A stretch of DNA of 64,000 nucleotides, taken from an uncultured Sphingomonadaceae bacterium. Lineage in GTDB: Bacteria > Pseudomonadota > Alphaproteobacteria > Sphingomonadales > Sphingomonadaceae. The translations under genes were made by a program, and so were the position numbers. The stretch spans positions 95,062 through 159,061 of the forward strand of contig CANLQG010000007.1 in the NCBI GenBank assembly GCA_947493195.1, given 5' to 3'. Positions 16,813 to 25,350 of this stretch are shown piece after piece; the first letter of the stretch is position 1, and every line of letters starts with the position of its first letter. Under the pieces are notes generated by a model that saw only the letters and a list, made by a program, of their open reading frames with translations, made no database searches and had not been told where the DNA came from.

Positions 16813-18000
16813 ATGAAATTTGCCGAGAAGCCCGCAACGAGCACCTCGCGCGTGCCGTTCAAGACGGTGCTCGCCTCGATCTTCGGATTGTGGGCGACCT
16901 ATTTCGTGATCGTCACCCTACGGGCCGAATTGCTGGAGATGGATTTCGCCGACCAGATGATCTGGCTGCGCCTGCTTTCCGTTGTCCTCGGCGTCCTCAT
17001 CACCTGCGGCCTGTGGGTCATGCTGCGCCCGTTCGACGCGAGGCCGCTGTGGGTAAAGATCCCCGCAGCACTGCTGCTCGCCATGCCTGCCGCCCTGCTT
17101 TGCGCCCAGGCCAACACGGTGATCTTTGCCGACATGCAAAGCGCGCTGAACGACAAGGTCTTGCAGGAATTCGCCGCGGCGCGAGGCCTGGACGCGGAAA
17201 GCGGGCGCGAGGCACTGATGACCGAGCTTTCCGATCTGGTGACCATCGGCCCGTACCAGCAACTGATCGAGATTGCCTTCAGCCGCTATTTCCTGCTGCT
17301 TGCCTGGTGCGCGCTGTACCTTGCCCTGCTGACCGGTGAGAAGGCGCGCGATGCGGAGCGGCGCGAGCAGCAGTTCCGCAACGCCGCCAAGGCGGCCGAG
17401 CTTCAAAGCCTGCGATATCAGGTGAACCCGCATTTCCTGTTCAACACGCTGAATTCGCTGTCTGCGCTGGTGCTGACCGGTAAGACCGATGCGGCCGAGC
17501 GGATGATCCAGACCATCAGCGTCTTCTATCGTCGCAGCCTGGCCGACGACACCACGTCCGACGTGCCGCTGCGCGAAGAGATCCACCTGCAAAAGCTGTA
17601 TCTGGAGATCGAGGCCGTGCGCTTTCCGCTACGCCTGCAGGCACATTACGACATACCTGCCGAACTGGAGAATGTCCTGGTCCCCGGCATGATCCTGCAG
17701 CCGCTGGTGGAAAATTCGGTCAAGCATGCCGTGGCGCCGTCATCGGGCCAGGTCACCATCACGCTCAGCGCGCGGGAGGAGTATGACCGGCTGGTGGTAA
17801 CCATTTCCGACAACGGGCAGAGCGCAGAAGACCGTGACGATACGCGGCCAGGCTTCGGCATCGGGCTCAGCAATGTGCGGCAACGACTGGAAGCGCGCTT
17901 CGGCAACGAGGCGTCGGTCGTTTCCGGCCAGGTGCCGGGCGGCTATGCCACCCACCTGCGCATGCCGCTGAAACGGATCAAGGAGAGGGTAGCAGCGTGA
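16813..18000 (+). CDS. LytS-type sensor histidine kinase (pair 1)
   Basis: The 395-residue product has about four transmembrane helices (roughly 15-35, 47-70, 78-98 and 155-178). A short coiled segment follows, then a His_kinase domain with the phosphoacceptor region LRYQVNPHFLFNTLNSL. The ATPase boxes are PLVENSVKHA (N) and DNGQS...GFGIGLSNVRQRL (G). It overlaps its LytTR response regulator by four bases. The stimulus is unknown. Upstream, ACAGTG (16746-16751) and CACTGT (16766-16771) form an inverted repeat that could be an operator. Confidence 0.9.
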   Translation: MKFAEKPATSTSRVPFKTVLASIFGLWATYFVIVTLRAELLEMDFADQMIWLRLLSVVLGVLITCGLWVMLRPFDARPLWVKIPAALLLAMPAALLCAQANTVIFADMQSALNDKVLQEFAAARGLDAESGREALMTELSDLVTIGPYQQLIEIAFSRYFLLLAWCALYLALLTGEKARDAERREQQFRNAAKAAELQSLRYQVNPHFLFNTLNSLSALVLTGKTDAAERMIQTISVFYRRSLADDTTSDVPLREEIHLQKLYLEIEAVRFPLRLQAHYDIPAELENVLVPGMILQPLVENSVKHAVAPSSGQVTITLSAREEYDRLVVTISDNGQSAEDRDDTRPGFGIGLSNVRQRLEARFGNEASVVSGQVPGGYATHLRMPLKRIKERVAA

Positions 18001-18743
18001 CAAGCAACGACAATGGAACCCTGCGCACGCTGATCGTGGACGACGAACCCCTGGCGATCGAGCGGATGCAGGTCCTGTGTGCAGAAATTGCGCATCTGCA
18101 GGTGATCGGCACCGCCAGCGACGGCGAATCCGCCCTTCGCCTGTCGCAAAAGCTCAACCCGGACCTGCTGCTGCTGGACATGACCATGCCCGGCAAGGAC
18201 GGCCTCCAGGTCGCTGCCGAAGCCGGCAGGATGGACACGCCGCCGGCCGTCATCTTCGTTACCGCGCACGAAAATTTCGCTGTCGAAGCCTTCGACCTCG
18301 AAGCTATCGATTACGTTCTGAAACCCGTCGCGACCGAGCGGCTTGAGCGCGCCATCGAGCGCGCTCTTGCACGCAAGGCGCGGCGCGCGGGACAGGGCGA
18401 GGGCGAAAGCGACTGGCTTGGTGAATTCTGGGTGCCGCATCGTTCCGAACTGCTGCGTATCGATGCGAGCGAAGTCTATCGCATCGATGCGGAGCGCGAC
18501 TACGTACGCCTCCACGTAGGCGAAACCAGTTACCTGCTGCTGCAGACGATTGCGGGGCTGGAGGAAAAGCTGGATCCGGAGAAATTCATCCGCATCCATC
18601 GTTCCACCATCCTGCGCCGGGATTTCATCACCGGCCTGAAGCACGAAGGGCTGGGCGTGTGGTGCGCCGAACTGGCCGATGGCAAGGAACTGCGCATCGG
18701 GCGGACCTATCTGAAAAAGGTGAAAGCCATGGCGGGCCGGTGA
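17997..18743 (+). CDS. LytTR-family response regulator (pair 1)
   Basis: The 248-residue regulator has a receiver domain (about 8-125; DDEPLAIERM, phosphoacceptor Asp in LLLLDMTMPG, VTAHENFAVEAFD, YVLKPV). Its C-terminal LytTR DNA-binding domain has VYRIDAERDYVRLHV and FIRIHRSTILRRDFI. It is translationally coupled to the upstream LytS-type kinase. Its targets are unknown. Confidence 0.92.
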   Translation: MTSNDNGTLRTLIVDDEPLAIERMQVLCAEIAHLQVIGTASDGESALRLSQKLNPDLLLLDMTMPGKDGLQVAAEAGRMDTPPAVIFVTAHENFAVEAFDLEAIDYVLKPVATERLERAIERALARKARRAGQGEGESDWLGEFWVPHRSELLRIDASEVYRIDAERDYVRLHVGETSYLLLQTIAGLEEKLDPEKFIRIHRSTILRRDFITGLKHEGLGVWCAELADGKELRIGRTYLKKVKAMAGR

Positions 18744-18778
18744 AGGTGGCCGTCAGCCGGGGCGACTTTTGTACATGA

Positions 18779-18809
18779 AAAAGGGCGCCTCCGCCAAACG
18801 GAGACGCCC
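18779..18809 (-). terminator. Terminator after the urcA gene
   Basis: An 11-bp stem with one mismatch (arms 18783-18793 and 18799-18809) is followed on the minus strand by five T. It lies 22 bases after the urcA stop and also faces the end of the LytTR regulator, so it may serve both convergent genes. Confidence 0.7.
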
Positions 18810-18831
18810 CTGCTGAAGTGTGGCTTGCAGA

Positions 18832-19161
18832 TCAGCTGGCGCGCTGCGCGTCCTCCACGATCTGCGCGAACTGCCGGTCTAGCTGGCGCTTGGCGTCGCG
18901 ATAGCACTGCCGCATCTCGCGGCTGGGTATGCGACTACCGAGTTCGAATTCGCCGTAACCGCAGACATCCCTTGCTGCCTGGTCGACCCGGCGGTCCAGT
19001 TCTTCGACACCATCGGCAGTGGAAAGGTCGAGATCGGCGTGGCTGACGCCCGCGCTTCGCATTTGCGCATCTTGCGCAGATACGCCGGTTGCTGCCAGCG
19101 TCATGGCGGCAGCGGCCAGGGTACCGCCGATCAGGCTGTTGATTGAACGGGTTTTCATCAC
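18832..19161 (-). CDS. UrcA family protein
   Basis: This 109-residue secreted protein has a signal peptide (cleaved near VSA-QD, residue 29). The mature part carries SHADLDLSTADGVEELDRRVDQAARDVCG, the UrcA family hallmark, and two cysteines (one in CGYG, one in RQCYRD) likely to form a disulfide. The function is unknown and the family is widespread in sphingomonads. Start codons at 19161 and 19158 are in tandem behind a strong GAGGAGGAGG ribosome-binding site. Confidence 0.82.
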   Translation of the reverse strand: MMKTRSINSLIGGTLAAAAMTLAATGVSAQDAQMRSAGVSHADLDLSTADGVEELDRRVDQAARDVCGYGEFELGSRIPSREMRQCYRDAKRQLDRQFAQIVEDAQRAS

Positions 19162-19205
19162 TTGCTTCCTCCTCCTCGAATCCCAGTATCGTCATTCTTG
19201 GGGGG

Positions 19206-19245
19206 TCGCACCGCAGCCGGTGGGACTGGAACAGCTGCGGTGCGA
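19206..19245. promoter_or_regulatory. 12-bp perfect inverted repeat upstream of urcA
   Basis: TCGCACCGCAGC (19206-19217) and GCTGCGGTGCGA (19234-19245) are exact complements separated by 16 bases. They lie 45-84 bases upstream of urcA. A second inverted repeat, GGTCGAC/GTCGACC, occupies 19285-19291 and 19307-19313. Either may be an operator or an RNA hairpin. Nothing else is recognisable in the 238-base gap. Confidence 0.5.
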
Positions 19246-19399
19246 TTACGGATGTAGCCCTGTTCGCCGCCGGGTGCTGCAAAGGGTCGACCTGCGCGCG
19301 AGACCAGTCGACCAGCAGGCGAGTGTCCTGACCAACGCCATATACGGCTCCACCAACGACCAATTGCGATTGCGACGCGGTTCGGGCACAGGCGCGGAC

Positions 19400-19666
19400 A
19401 TGGCGCTGATCATCACGTTCCTGCTGGGCATGGGCAACTTCGCCTGTCACCGCGCGGTGATTGCCAGCGGCCACCGCATGCTGACCGAAATGCCGCCGCG
19501 CACCCTGCTGGTTGCCCGCAGCGCCAGCCTCGCGCTGGAGTTCGTCCTGCTATGCGGCGCGCTTTACGCCGCAAGTGAAGGCGTGGTGCACTGGGTGTGG
19601 CTCTATGCCGGATACTCCCTGATCAACCTTGGTGCCGCCTGGTCGGTCATTACGGGAAGGCTGTAG
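19400..19666 (+). CDS. Small membrane protein, unknown
   Basis: The 88-residue product has a hydrophobic N-terminus (MALIITFLLGMGNFACH) and two further hydrophobic segments (about 35-55 and 60-83), so it is probably an inner-membrane protein with two or three helices. The ATG at 19400 is the only sensible start, because the longer in-frame extension overlaps urcA antisense. It lies 36 bases before the lipid-kinase gene. No family is recognised. Confidence 0.6.
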   Translation: MALIITFLLGMGNFACHRAVIASGHRMLTEMPPRTLLVARSASLALEFVLLCGALYAASEGVVHWVWLYAGYSLINLGAAWSVITGRL

Positions 19667-19702
19667 CGGGAACTGCATTGCCGCTCCGGTGATTTCAGCA
19701 AC

Positions 19703-20569
19703 ATGGATGCGCAGAAGGACCAACAGAGGCGACTCTGGCTCGTGCACAACGATGCCAGCGGTTCGAACGATCGCGAGGCGCTGGAGCGGATGGATTCCAG
19801 TTGCGCCAATTGCGGCCTGCACGTCGCCTATCGCAGCAGCTTTCCGACCGAGGACCTGCCGACGCCCGCCATGCTGGATGAGGCCGAAATCGATCTGGTA
19901 GCCATTTTCGCTGGCGACGGGACGGTGAACGCCGCGCTCAATGCGCTATCCGGCTGGAGCGGGCAGGTGCTGGTGCTTCCGGGCGGCACGATGAACCTGC
20001 TCTATCATCGCCTGTTTGCCGACATGACGCTGGACGAGGTGCTGGAACTGGTGGCCGGTCGCAAACTGGCCGTCCGGCGGCCGGGCATCATCTCCAGCTC
20101 GCTTGGCAATGCCTATGCCGGCTTGCTGGCCGGTCCGGGCACCAGCTGGAACGACGTTCGCGAGGCCATGCGGAACGCTGATGTGCTGGCGATGGCGACC
20201 GAGACGCGGGAGGCTTTTGCCCGTACCCTGCGGGACAAGCCGCTGCGTTGCATCGAGCCCGAACTGGGCCGCGCCCGTGGCTATCCGCTGCTGTTGCTCG
20301 AACCGCACGATAACGAAATCGTGCTCTATGCCTATCATGCCGAAACCACCGCCGAATTCGTCGACCAGTTGCTGGCCTTGGCCAAGCACGATTTCCGCCA
20401 GGGACCGCACGACCTGATCGGCAGCTCGCAGAGCCTGACGCTGGCGAGTGTGGGCGGCGAGAAGTTCGGTGTCCTTCTCGACGGGGAGCCGGCGGAGGCG
20501 GATGGCCCATCGCAATTCAGGCTGGTGACTTCCGAAGTCGACCTGCTAGCAAAGCCCGGCAATGACTGA
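19703..20569 (+). CDS. Diacylglycerol/lipid kinase family protein
   Basis: The 288-residue product shows the DAGK catalytic domain motifs VAIFAGDGTVNAAL and VLVLPGGTMNLLYHRL. These bind ATP and phosphorylate a lipid or lipid-like hydroxyl. The C-terminal half fits the beta-sandwich domain of YegS/DagK-like kinases. It overlaps the downstream phosphoesterase gene by eight bases, so they may act together. The substrate is unknown. Confidence 0.82.
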   Translation: MDAQKDQQRRLWLVHNDASGSNDREALERMDSSCANCGLHVAYRSSFPTEDLPTPAMLDEAEIDLVAIFAGDGTVNAALNALSGWSGQVLVLPGGTMNLLYHRLFADMTLDEVLELVAGRKLAVRRPGIISSSLGNAYAGLLAGPGTSWNDVREAMRNADVLAMATETREAFARTLRDKPLRCIEPELGRARGYPLLLLEPHDNEIVLYAYHAETTAEFVDQLLALAKHDFRQGPHDLIGSSQSLTLASVGGEKFGVLLDGEPAEADGPSQFRLVTSEVDLLAKPGND

Positions 20570-21419
20570 AGGCAAGCTGCTATTTCACCTTTCCGACATC
20601 CATTTCGGGCTGGAGGACAATAGCGCCCTCGACTGGGTGAAGCAGGAAATCGCCGAGCGTCGGCCCGATGCCGTGGCCATCACGGGCGATCTGACGATGC
20701 GCGCGCGGCAGCGGGAATTCGATGCCGCATGCAAGTGGATCCAGTCGCTAGACGCACCGGTGACGGTCGAGGTGGGCAACCATGACCTGCCCTATTTCAA
20801 CCCGATCGAGAGGTTCTTCGATCCCTACAAGCGCATCCGAGCCATTTCCGACAAGGTGGAGGCAGAGATCGACCTGCCCGGTCTGGCCATCATCCCCCTC
20901 AAAACGGTGCGCCGCTGGCAACCGCGGCTCAACTGGTCGAAAGGCTGGGTGACCGACGCCGCGCTCGAGCGCTGCCTTACCGCCATCGACACGCTTCCCG
21001 CTGGAGTCCAGGCACTGGTTACGGTGCATCACCCGCTGCGCGAGGTCGGCACGCAAGGCACGGCCCTGACCAAACACGGGCAGAACGCGCTCGACGAACT
21101 GGCCCAAAGGCCGGTGCTGGCCGTGCTTTCGGGCCATGTCCACGATGCTTTCGATATCATGGAAGAGACCGTTCATGGCCGGATACGCATGATCGGTGCA
21201 GGAACACTGTCGCAGCGGGTCCGTTCGACACCGCCCAGCTTCAACGAACTGAACTGGGATGGAAAGACCTTGCGCGTGCGCGTGCGCAACCTCGAACAAG
21301 TGCGAACGCGCGACATGCTGATCGAGGACGTGCCGGAGGATGCCATGCCGCCGCGCGATCCCGGTGATCCCGTGGCCCCCGTCGGCAAGGTGCCGCGCAC
21401 CGATCCCCCAGTTCACTAG
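20562..21419 (+). CDS. Calcineurin-like metallophosphoesterase
   Basis: The 285-residue product carries the full metal-binding set: LSDIHFG near 10, ITGDLT near 40, VGNHDLP near 70, the HH pair in TVHHPLREV and the terminal GHVH. It therefore hydrolyses phosphomonoesters or diesters. There is no signal peptide. Its gene begins inside the lipid-kinase gene, suggesting an operon. Confidence 0.88.
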   Translation: MTEGKLLFHLSDIHFGLEDNSALDWVKQEIAERRPDAVAITGDLTMRARQREFDAACKWIQSLDAPVTVEVGNHDLPYFNPIERFFDPYKRIRAISDKVEAEIDLPGLAIIPLKTVRRWQPRLNWSKGWVTDAALERCLTAIDTLPAGVQALVTVHHPLREVGTQGTALTKHGQNALDELAQRPVLAVLSGHVHDAFDIMEETVHGRIRMIGAGTLSQRVRSTPPSFNELNWDGKTLRVRVRNLEQVRTRDMLIEDVPEDAMPPRDPGDPVAPVGKVPRTDPPVH

Positions 21420-21509
21420 CAGCCCGGTGCATTAGCGATCGTACCCGGCTTGTCGGCAGTCAGTCGATGATGCCAGATAGCCGCGAAACTATCAGGAAAG
21501 GTCGTCTCC

Positions 21510-22508
21510 ATGCTCGCTCGTCACTGCGTCGTTCCCGCAATCGTATCTGCGTTACTCGCCGCTACACCTGCCGCCGCGCAGGATTGGCGGCTGGTGATCC
21601 ATGGCGGGGCAGGCACGATTGAGCGTGATCGCATGACCCCGGAACGTGACGCAGAGATACGCGCTGCTCTGACGCAGGCGCTGGAAACTGGCAGTGCAGT
21701 CCTTTCCGAAGGTGGCAGTGCGCTCGACGCCGTTGAGGCAACGATCCGGGTTCTGGAGGATAATCCCAATTTCAACGCCGGGCGCGGCGCGGTGTTTACC
21801 GCTGCGGGACGCAATGAACTGGATGCCTCGATCATGGACGGCCGCACACGCGACGCGGGGGCCGTCGCCGGGGTTACCGCCACCCGCCATCCGATCAGCC
21901 TGGCGCGCGCAGTGATGGAGGATTCCCCGCACGTGATGATGGTAGCGACCGGTGCAAATGAATTCTCAATCGAGCAGGGACTTGAGCAGGCCGACCCTGA
22001 ATGGTTCCATACCCAGGAGCGCTATGACCAGTTGCAGCGTTTTCTTTCGCGCGATAGCGCCGACGCCAGCGACCAGGCTGGTGCGGATTACAAGTTCGGC
22101 ACCGTGGGTGCGGTGGCGCTGGATATGGAGGGCAACCTTGCCGCTGGCACATCGACCGGGGGGATGACCGGCAAGCTTTATGGCCGGGTCGGCGACTCGC
22201 CGGTGATCGGCGCGGGCACCTATGCCGACAACCGCGCCTGCGCTATCTCTGCCACAGGTGCGGGCGAATATTACATTCGCGAGGGCGTGGCGCATGAGAT
22301 TTGCGCGCGCATCCGGTTCCTTGGCGAAAGTCCGCAGGAGGCAGCGGACTTCGTGCAGGCGGAAACGCTGGAGATGGGCGGCAGCGGCGGCGTTATCGTC
22401 CTTGGGGCGGACGGGGACTGGGCCTATTCCTTCAACACCGCAGGCATGTATCGCGGAATGGCGGCTAAGGATTCGCACGTATCGGTAGGCATTTACGGCG
22501 ACGAATAA
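21510..22508 (+). CDS. iaaA: Isoaspartyl peptidase/L-asparaginase (plant-type, Ntn hydrolase)
   Basis: The 332-residue precursor has a signal peptide (about 1-23, ending AAAQD) and then WRLVIHGGAGTIERDR, typical of plant-type asparaginases. The autocleavage site is FGTVGAVALD, where Thr198 becomes the N-terminal nucleophile of the beta subunit. Downstream is GTSTGGMTGKLYGRVGDSPVIGAGTYAD. It removes isoaspartyl residues from peptides and can hydrolyse asparagine. The signal peptide suggests a periplasmic form. Confidence 0.92.
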   Translation: MLARHCVVPAIVSALLAATPAAAQDWRLVIHGGAGTIERDRMTPERDAEIRAALTQALETGSAVLSEGGSALDAVEATIRVLEDNPNFNAGRGAVFTAAGRNELDASIMDGRTRDAGAVAGVTATRHPISLARAVMEDSPHVMMVATGANEFSIEQGLEQADPEWFHTQERYDQLQRFLSRDSADASDQAGADYKFGTVGAVALDMEGNLAAGTSTGGMTGKLYGRVGDSPVIGAGTYADNRACAISATGAGEYYIREGVAHEICARIRFLGESPQEAADFVQAETLEMGGSGGVIVLGADGDWAYSFNTAGMYRGMAAKDSHVSVGIYGDE

Positions 22509-22596
22509 CGACCAAACCCGTCAACTCACCCGTATTTCCGGCCATTTTGTCGCAGCAACAGGACCGAATTGGCAGGTCTCCGCGTAAAGTCCCGTC

Positions 22597-22977
22597 ATGG
22601 CGACAAAGGTCCTCATCGTCGAGGACGACCTGTTGAACCGCATGTTCTACGAGGCCGTCTTCAGGCAGCGCGGCTATGAGCTGATGCTCGTGGACGATGG
22701 TGCGCGGGTGCTTGACGCTGTCGACAGCTTCACGCCCGATATCATCACCATGGATATTCACCTGCCCCACGTCAGTGGCCGCAAGCTGATCCGGGAAATC
22801 AAGCGCAATCCGCAGACGCAGCACATCCCGATCCTGGCAATCACCGCCTATGCCGGCAAGCGCGACGAGGAAGGGATTCGCCGCGCAGGGGCGGGCGGCT
22901 ATCTAGCAAAGCCGCTGAGCATCGAAAGCCTGCTAGGCGAAGTCGATGCGCTGCTGGAAGGCCAGAAAGTCCACTAG
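22597..22977 (+). CDS. DivK-like single-domain response regulator
   Basis: The 126-residue protein is only a receiver domain: acidic pair Glu9/Asp10/Asp11 in VEDDLLNR, phosphoacceptor Asp53 in ITMDIHLPHVSG, Thr83 and Lys105 (YLAKPLS). Its arrangement closely resembles Caulobacter DivK, which carries signals between PleC, DivJ and DivL. True DivK orthology cannot be proved because many DivK-like receivers exist. It stands alone. Confidence 0.78.
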   Translation: MATKVLIVEDDLLNRMFYEAVFRQRGYELMLVDDGARVLDAVDSFTPDIITMDIHLPHVSGRKLIREIKRNPQTQHIPILAITAYAGKRDEEGIRRAGAGGYLAKPLSIESLLGEVDALLEGQKVH

Positions 22978-23006
22978 GACTTCGAAACCCCGTCGATCGA
23001 CGCGAA

Positions 23007-23042
23007 AAGGGCGACCCTTCGTGGGGGCCGCCCTTCGCATTT
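23007..23042. terminator. Bidirectional terminator between the DivK-like gene and rpsI
   Basis: AAGGGCG (23007-23013) pairs with CGCCCTT (23029-23035) and inner G/C bases extend the stem. The structure lies between convergent genes, with TTTT on the minus-strand side and a short T-rich stretch on the plus side. Confidence 0.6.
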
Positions 23043-23088
23043 TCCTCCGTCGAGGAAACTCTTGATAGGCGCGATAGCGCCTTGAGAC

Positions 23089-23619
23089 TTAGCGCTTGCT
23101 GAACTGGAAGCTGCGACGTGCCTTGGCGCGGCCGTACTTCTTGCGTTCCACCACGCGGCTATCTCGGGTGAGGAAGCCAGCTGCCTTGATCGTGCCGCGC
23201 AGCGCGGGCTCGAACTTGCTCAGCGCCTGGCTGATGCCATGCTTCACCGCGCCGGCCTGGCCGGAGAGGCCGCCGCCGGAACAGGTGGCAACCACGTCGT
23301 ACTGGCCTTCACGGTCGGAGATCGTGAACGGCTGGTTGATGACGAGACGCAGCGTCGGACGGGCGAAGTACACTTCCTGGTCCTTGCCGTTCACGGTCAC
23401 CTTGCCGGTGCCGGGCTTGATCCACACGCGGGCGGTGGCATCCTTGCGGCGACCGGTGGCATAGGCACGGCCCTGGGCGTCGAGTTCCTGTTCGCGCAGC
23501 GGCGCGGTCGGGGCCTTGGGTTCGGCGGTCCCGGTATCGGCATCTGCTTCTGGAGCATCGCCGACGACGTCCTTCAGGTCAGCGAGATCGCTGGCGGTGT
23601 TGTTCTCTTCGGTAGCCAT
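23089..23619 (-). CDS. rpsI: 30S ribosomal protein S9
   Basis: S9 sits in the 30S head with its C-terminal tail reaching the P-site tRNA. The 176-residue product has the standard core ([24 protein letters not shown]-like [26 protein letters not shown], and the basic tail ending FQFSKR). About 50 acidic and Pro/Ala-rich residues precede it and are absent from the roughly 130-residue E. coli protein. It directly follows rplM. Confidence 0.96.
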   Translation of the reverse strand: MATEENNTASDLADLKDVVGDAPEADADTGTAEPKAPTAPLREQELDAQGRAYATGRRKDATARVWIKPGTGKVTVNGKDQEVYFARPTLRLVINQPFTISDREGQYDVVATCSGGGLSGQAGAVKHGISQALSKFEPALRGTIKAAGFLTRDSRVVERKKYGRAKARRSFQFSKR

Positions 23620-24098
23620 TATGCGGACACCTTGTTCTTGCGGTTCATCGAGGCAACGTCGAGCACTTCGGGCTTCTGGCCGTCATGCGGGTGCTCGGTG
23701 CCGTTGTAGAGGTGCAGCGCCTTCATCTGCGCACGGCCGAGCGGACCCGTGGGGATCATGCGCTCAACGGCCTTTTCCAGCACGCGTTCGGGATAGCGAC
23801 CGGCCAGAACCTTGTCGGCGGTGACTTCCTTCAGGCCGCCGGCATAGCCGGTGTGCTTATAGTAGATCTTCTTCGCGGCCTTGTTGCCGGTGAACTTCAC
23901 CTTGTCGGCGTTGATCACGATGACGTGGTCACCGCAGTCGACGTGCGGGGTGTAGATCGGCTTGTGCTTGCCGCGCAGGATGTTGGCGATGATCGAAGCG
24001 AGGCGACCGACCACGAGATTCTCGGCGTCGATGATGTGCCACTTCTTTTCGACCTCGGCCGGCTTGATCGACCGGGTGGTCTTCGTCAGAGCCTTCAT
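23619..24098 (-). CDS. rplM: 50S ribosomal protein L13
   Basis: L13 is an early-assembling 50S protein. The 159-residue product has [17 protein letters not shown] at the N-terminus, [20 protein letters not shown], and [21 protein letters not shown]. It shares one base with the rpsI start, the standard rplM-rpsI operon. The 176-base upstream gap probably holds the operon promoter, but I see no convincing -35/-10 pair there. Confidence 0.97.
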   Translation of the reverse strand: MKALTKTTRSIKPAEVEKKWHIIDAENLVVGRLASIIANILRGKHKPIYTPHVDCGDHVIVINADKVKFTGNKAAKKIYYKHTGYAGGLKEVTADKVLAGRYPERVLEKAVERMIPTGPLGRAQMKALHLYNGTEHPHDGQKPEVLDVASMNRKNKVSA

Positions 24099-24274
24099 GG
24101 CTGGATGTCCTCAAAAATCAGTGCGAAAATTCGCCGCTGACCTGAAGGCGGTGAAGAATCACCATCTGCGAGGGCAGCGAAGGCGCGCCGTTTGTCGCTT
24201 TACCCGCTGCAAGTCAAGCAAATCCGGGGCGTAGCGTGGAGGTAAAATAATACCGCCAGGAATATTGCGACGTA

Positions 24275-25006
24275 TCAGCGGGTCAGGCTCCAGTGCTCGC
24301 GGACCGTGCGACTCGTGCCTTCCACCAGCGTCACTATCCGGCGCGCCGCAGCGCGCATCAGGCCGGTACCGGCATCGCGTTCGCATTCGAAAACCGCTTC
24401 CACCATACCCTGCAGGCCTCCCGGCAATTCCACCTGCTGCTTGTCGCGGCGTGACAGGGATGCCGGAGCAAACAGGTCTGTCGGCAGGTAGGCGATCACG
24501 TGGTTGCCAGCTTGCTGCAGAGCCGAAAGGTACTGCGCAAGCTGTTCGCGCTCATCCGCGTTGGCGGAGTAGCTGGAGATCTGGGACAGCGCCTCCCCGA
24601 CTGCGCGTCGAAGATCCGGCCCGGCAGGCTGCGCAATCTGCGTGGAAAGTATCTGGCCGAACGCATCGAGCGCGATGGGAAACAAGCCGCTCTCGTCACG
24701 CTCTCGCTCGATCTGCACGAACTGTTCGAGTGCGGCGGGCGCGTCGATCCGTACATCGGTCTGCTGTCCGTTCAGCATGAACCCGCCGTCGAACCGGCGG
24801 AAGGCCACCGCGAAATCGCGCGTAGCCGAAAACTCCTTGCCATCTGCCAGTTGGCGCACGACCGTTCGGGAATAGCGCATCGGTCCGTCGGGCGGCGCGA
24901 TCAGGCCGCTCAGAGGAGCAGCCAGGGCCCTGTTTGCACACAGCGCAGGAGCGACGCCCGCTGCAAATGCCAGAAGCATCGCATTGCGTCTGTCGGTCTT
25001 GCTCAT
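24275..25006 (-). CDS. Secreted protein of unknown function
   Basis: The 243-residue product begins with SKTDRRNAMLLAFAAG and a hydrophobic stretch ending near NRALA-AP, a signal peptide with a twin-arginine-like pair. The mature part is alpha/beta-like without recognised motifs. One cysteine lies near the C-terminus (FECERDAGTG). The ATG overlaps the cutA stop, so it is the last gene of ctaA-cutA-this gene. A link to haem A or metals is only suggested by position. Confidence 0.65.
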   Translation of the reverse strand: MSKTDRRNAMLLAFAAGVAPALCANRALAAPLSGLIAPPDGPMRYSRTVVRQLADGKEFSATRDFAVAFRRFDGGFMLNGQQTDVRIDAPAALEQFVQIERERDESGLFPIALDAFGQILSTQIAQPAGPDLRRAVGEALSQISSYSANADEREQLAQYLSALQQAGNHVIAYLPTDLFAPASLSRRDKQQVELPGGLQGMVEAVFECERDAGTGLMRAAARRIVTLVEGTSRTVREHWSLTR

Positions 25007-25350
25007 TGCCGTTCCCCGTCCGGCGACAGTTCGGCCAGCCACCGCCGGGTCGCCTCTGGCGCAGAATCTGCCACCCAGCCGCAGATCGCGGGCGTATCGT
25101 AAGGATGAAGCTGGGCGAGGCGCTGTGTCGCAGCTTCCAGCAAGGCGCCGTTGGTCTTGAAAAGCACGCCTACCTCCGCAGCCGACTGCACCTGCCCGTC
25201 ATAGCGGAAGACCGAAAGCACTTGCGGCAGGATGTTTGCACATGCGACAAGGCCTTCCTCCAGCAGCGTACCGGCCACCTCCCGCGCTTGCTCGGCAGCC
25301 CCGAAGGGACTCCAGATCAGCGCAGCGCCAATGGGATCCTGCGCACTCAT
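25003..25350 (-). CDS. cutA: Divalent cation tolerance protein CutA
   Basis: CutA forms small trimers related to PII and is linked to copper tolerance. The 115-residue product has the family segments LVACANILPQVLSVFRYDG, AAEVGVLFKTN and LHPYDTPAICGW. The start at 25350 overlaps the ctaA stop by four bases, and its stop overlaps the next gene's ATG. Confidence 0.9.
   Translation of the reverse strand: MSAQDPIGAALIWSPFGAAEQAREVAGTLLEEGLVACANILPQVLSVFRYDGQVQSAAEVGVLFKTNGALLEAATQRLAQLHPYDTPAICGWVADSAPEATRRWLAELSPDGERQ

Noticed and set aside
24099..24274. Promoter search for rplM-rpsI
   Set aside because: TTGAC occurs on the minus strand but no acceptable -10 lies 16-18 bases away, so none was annotated.
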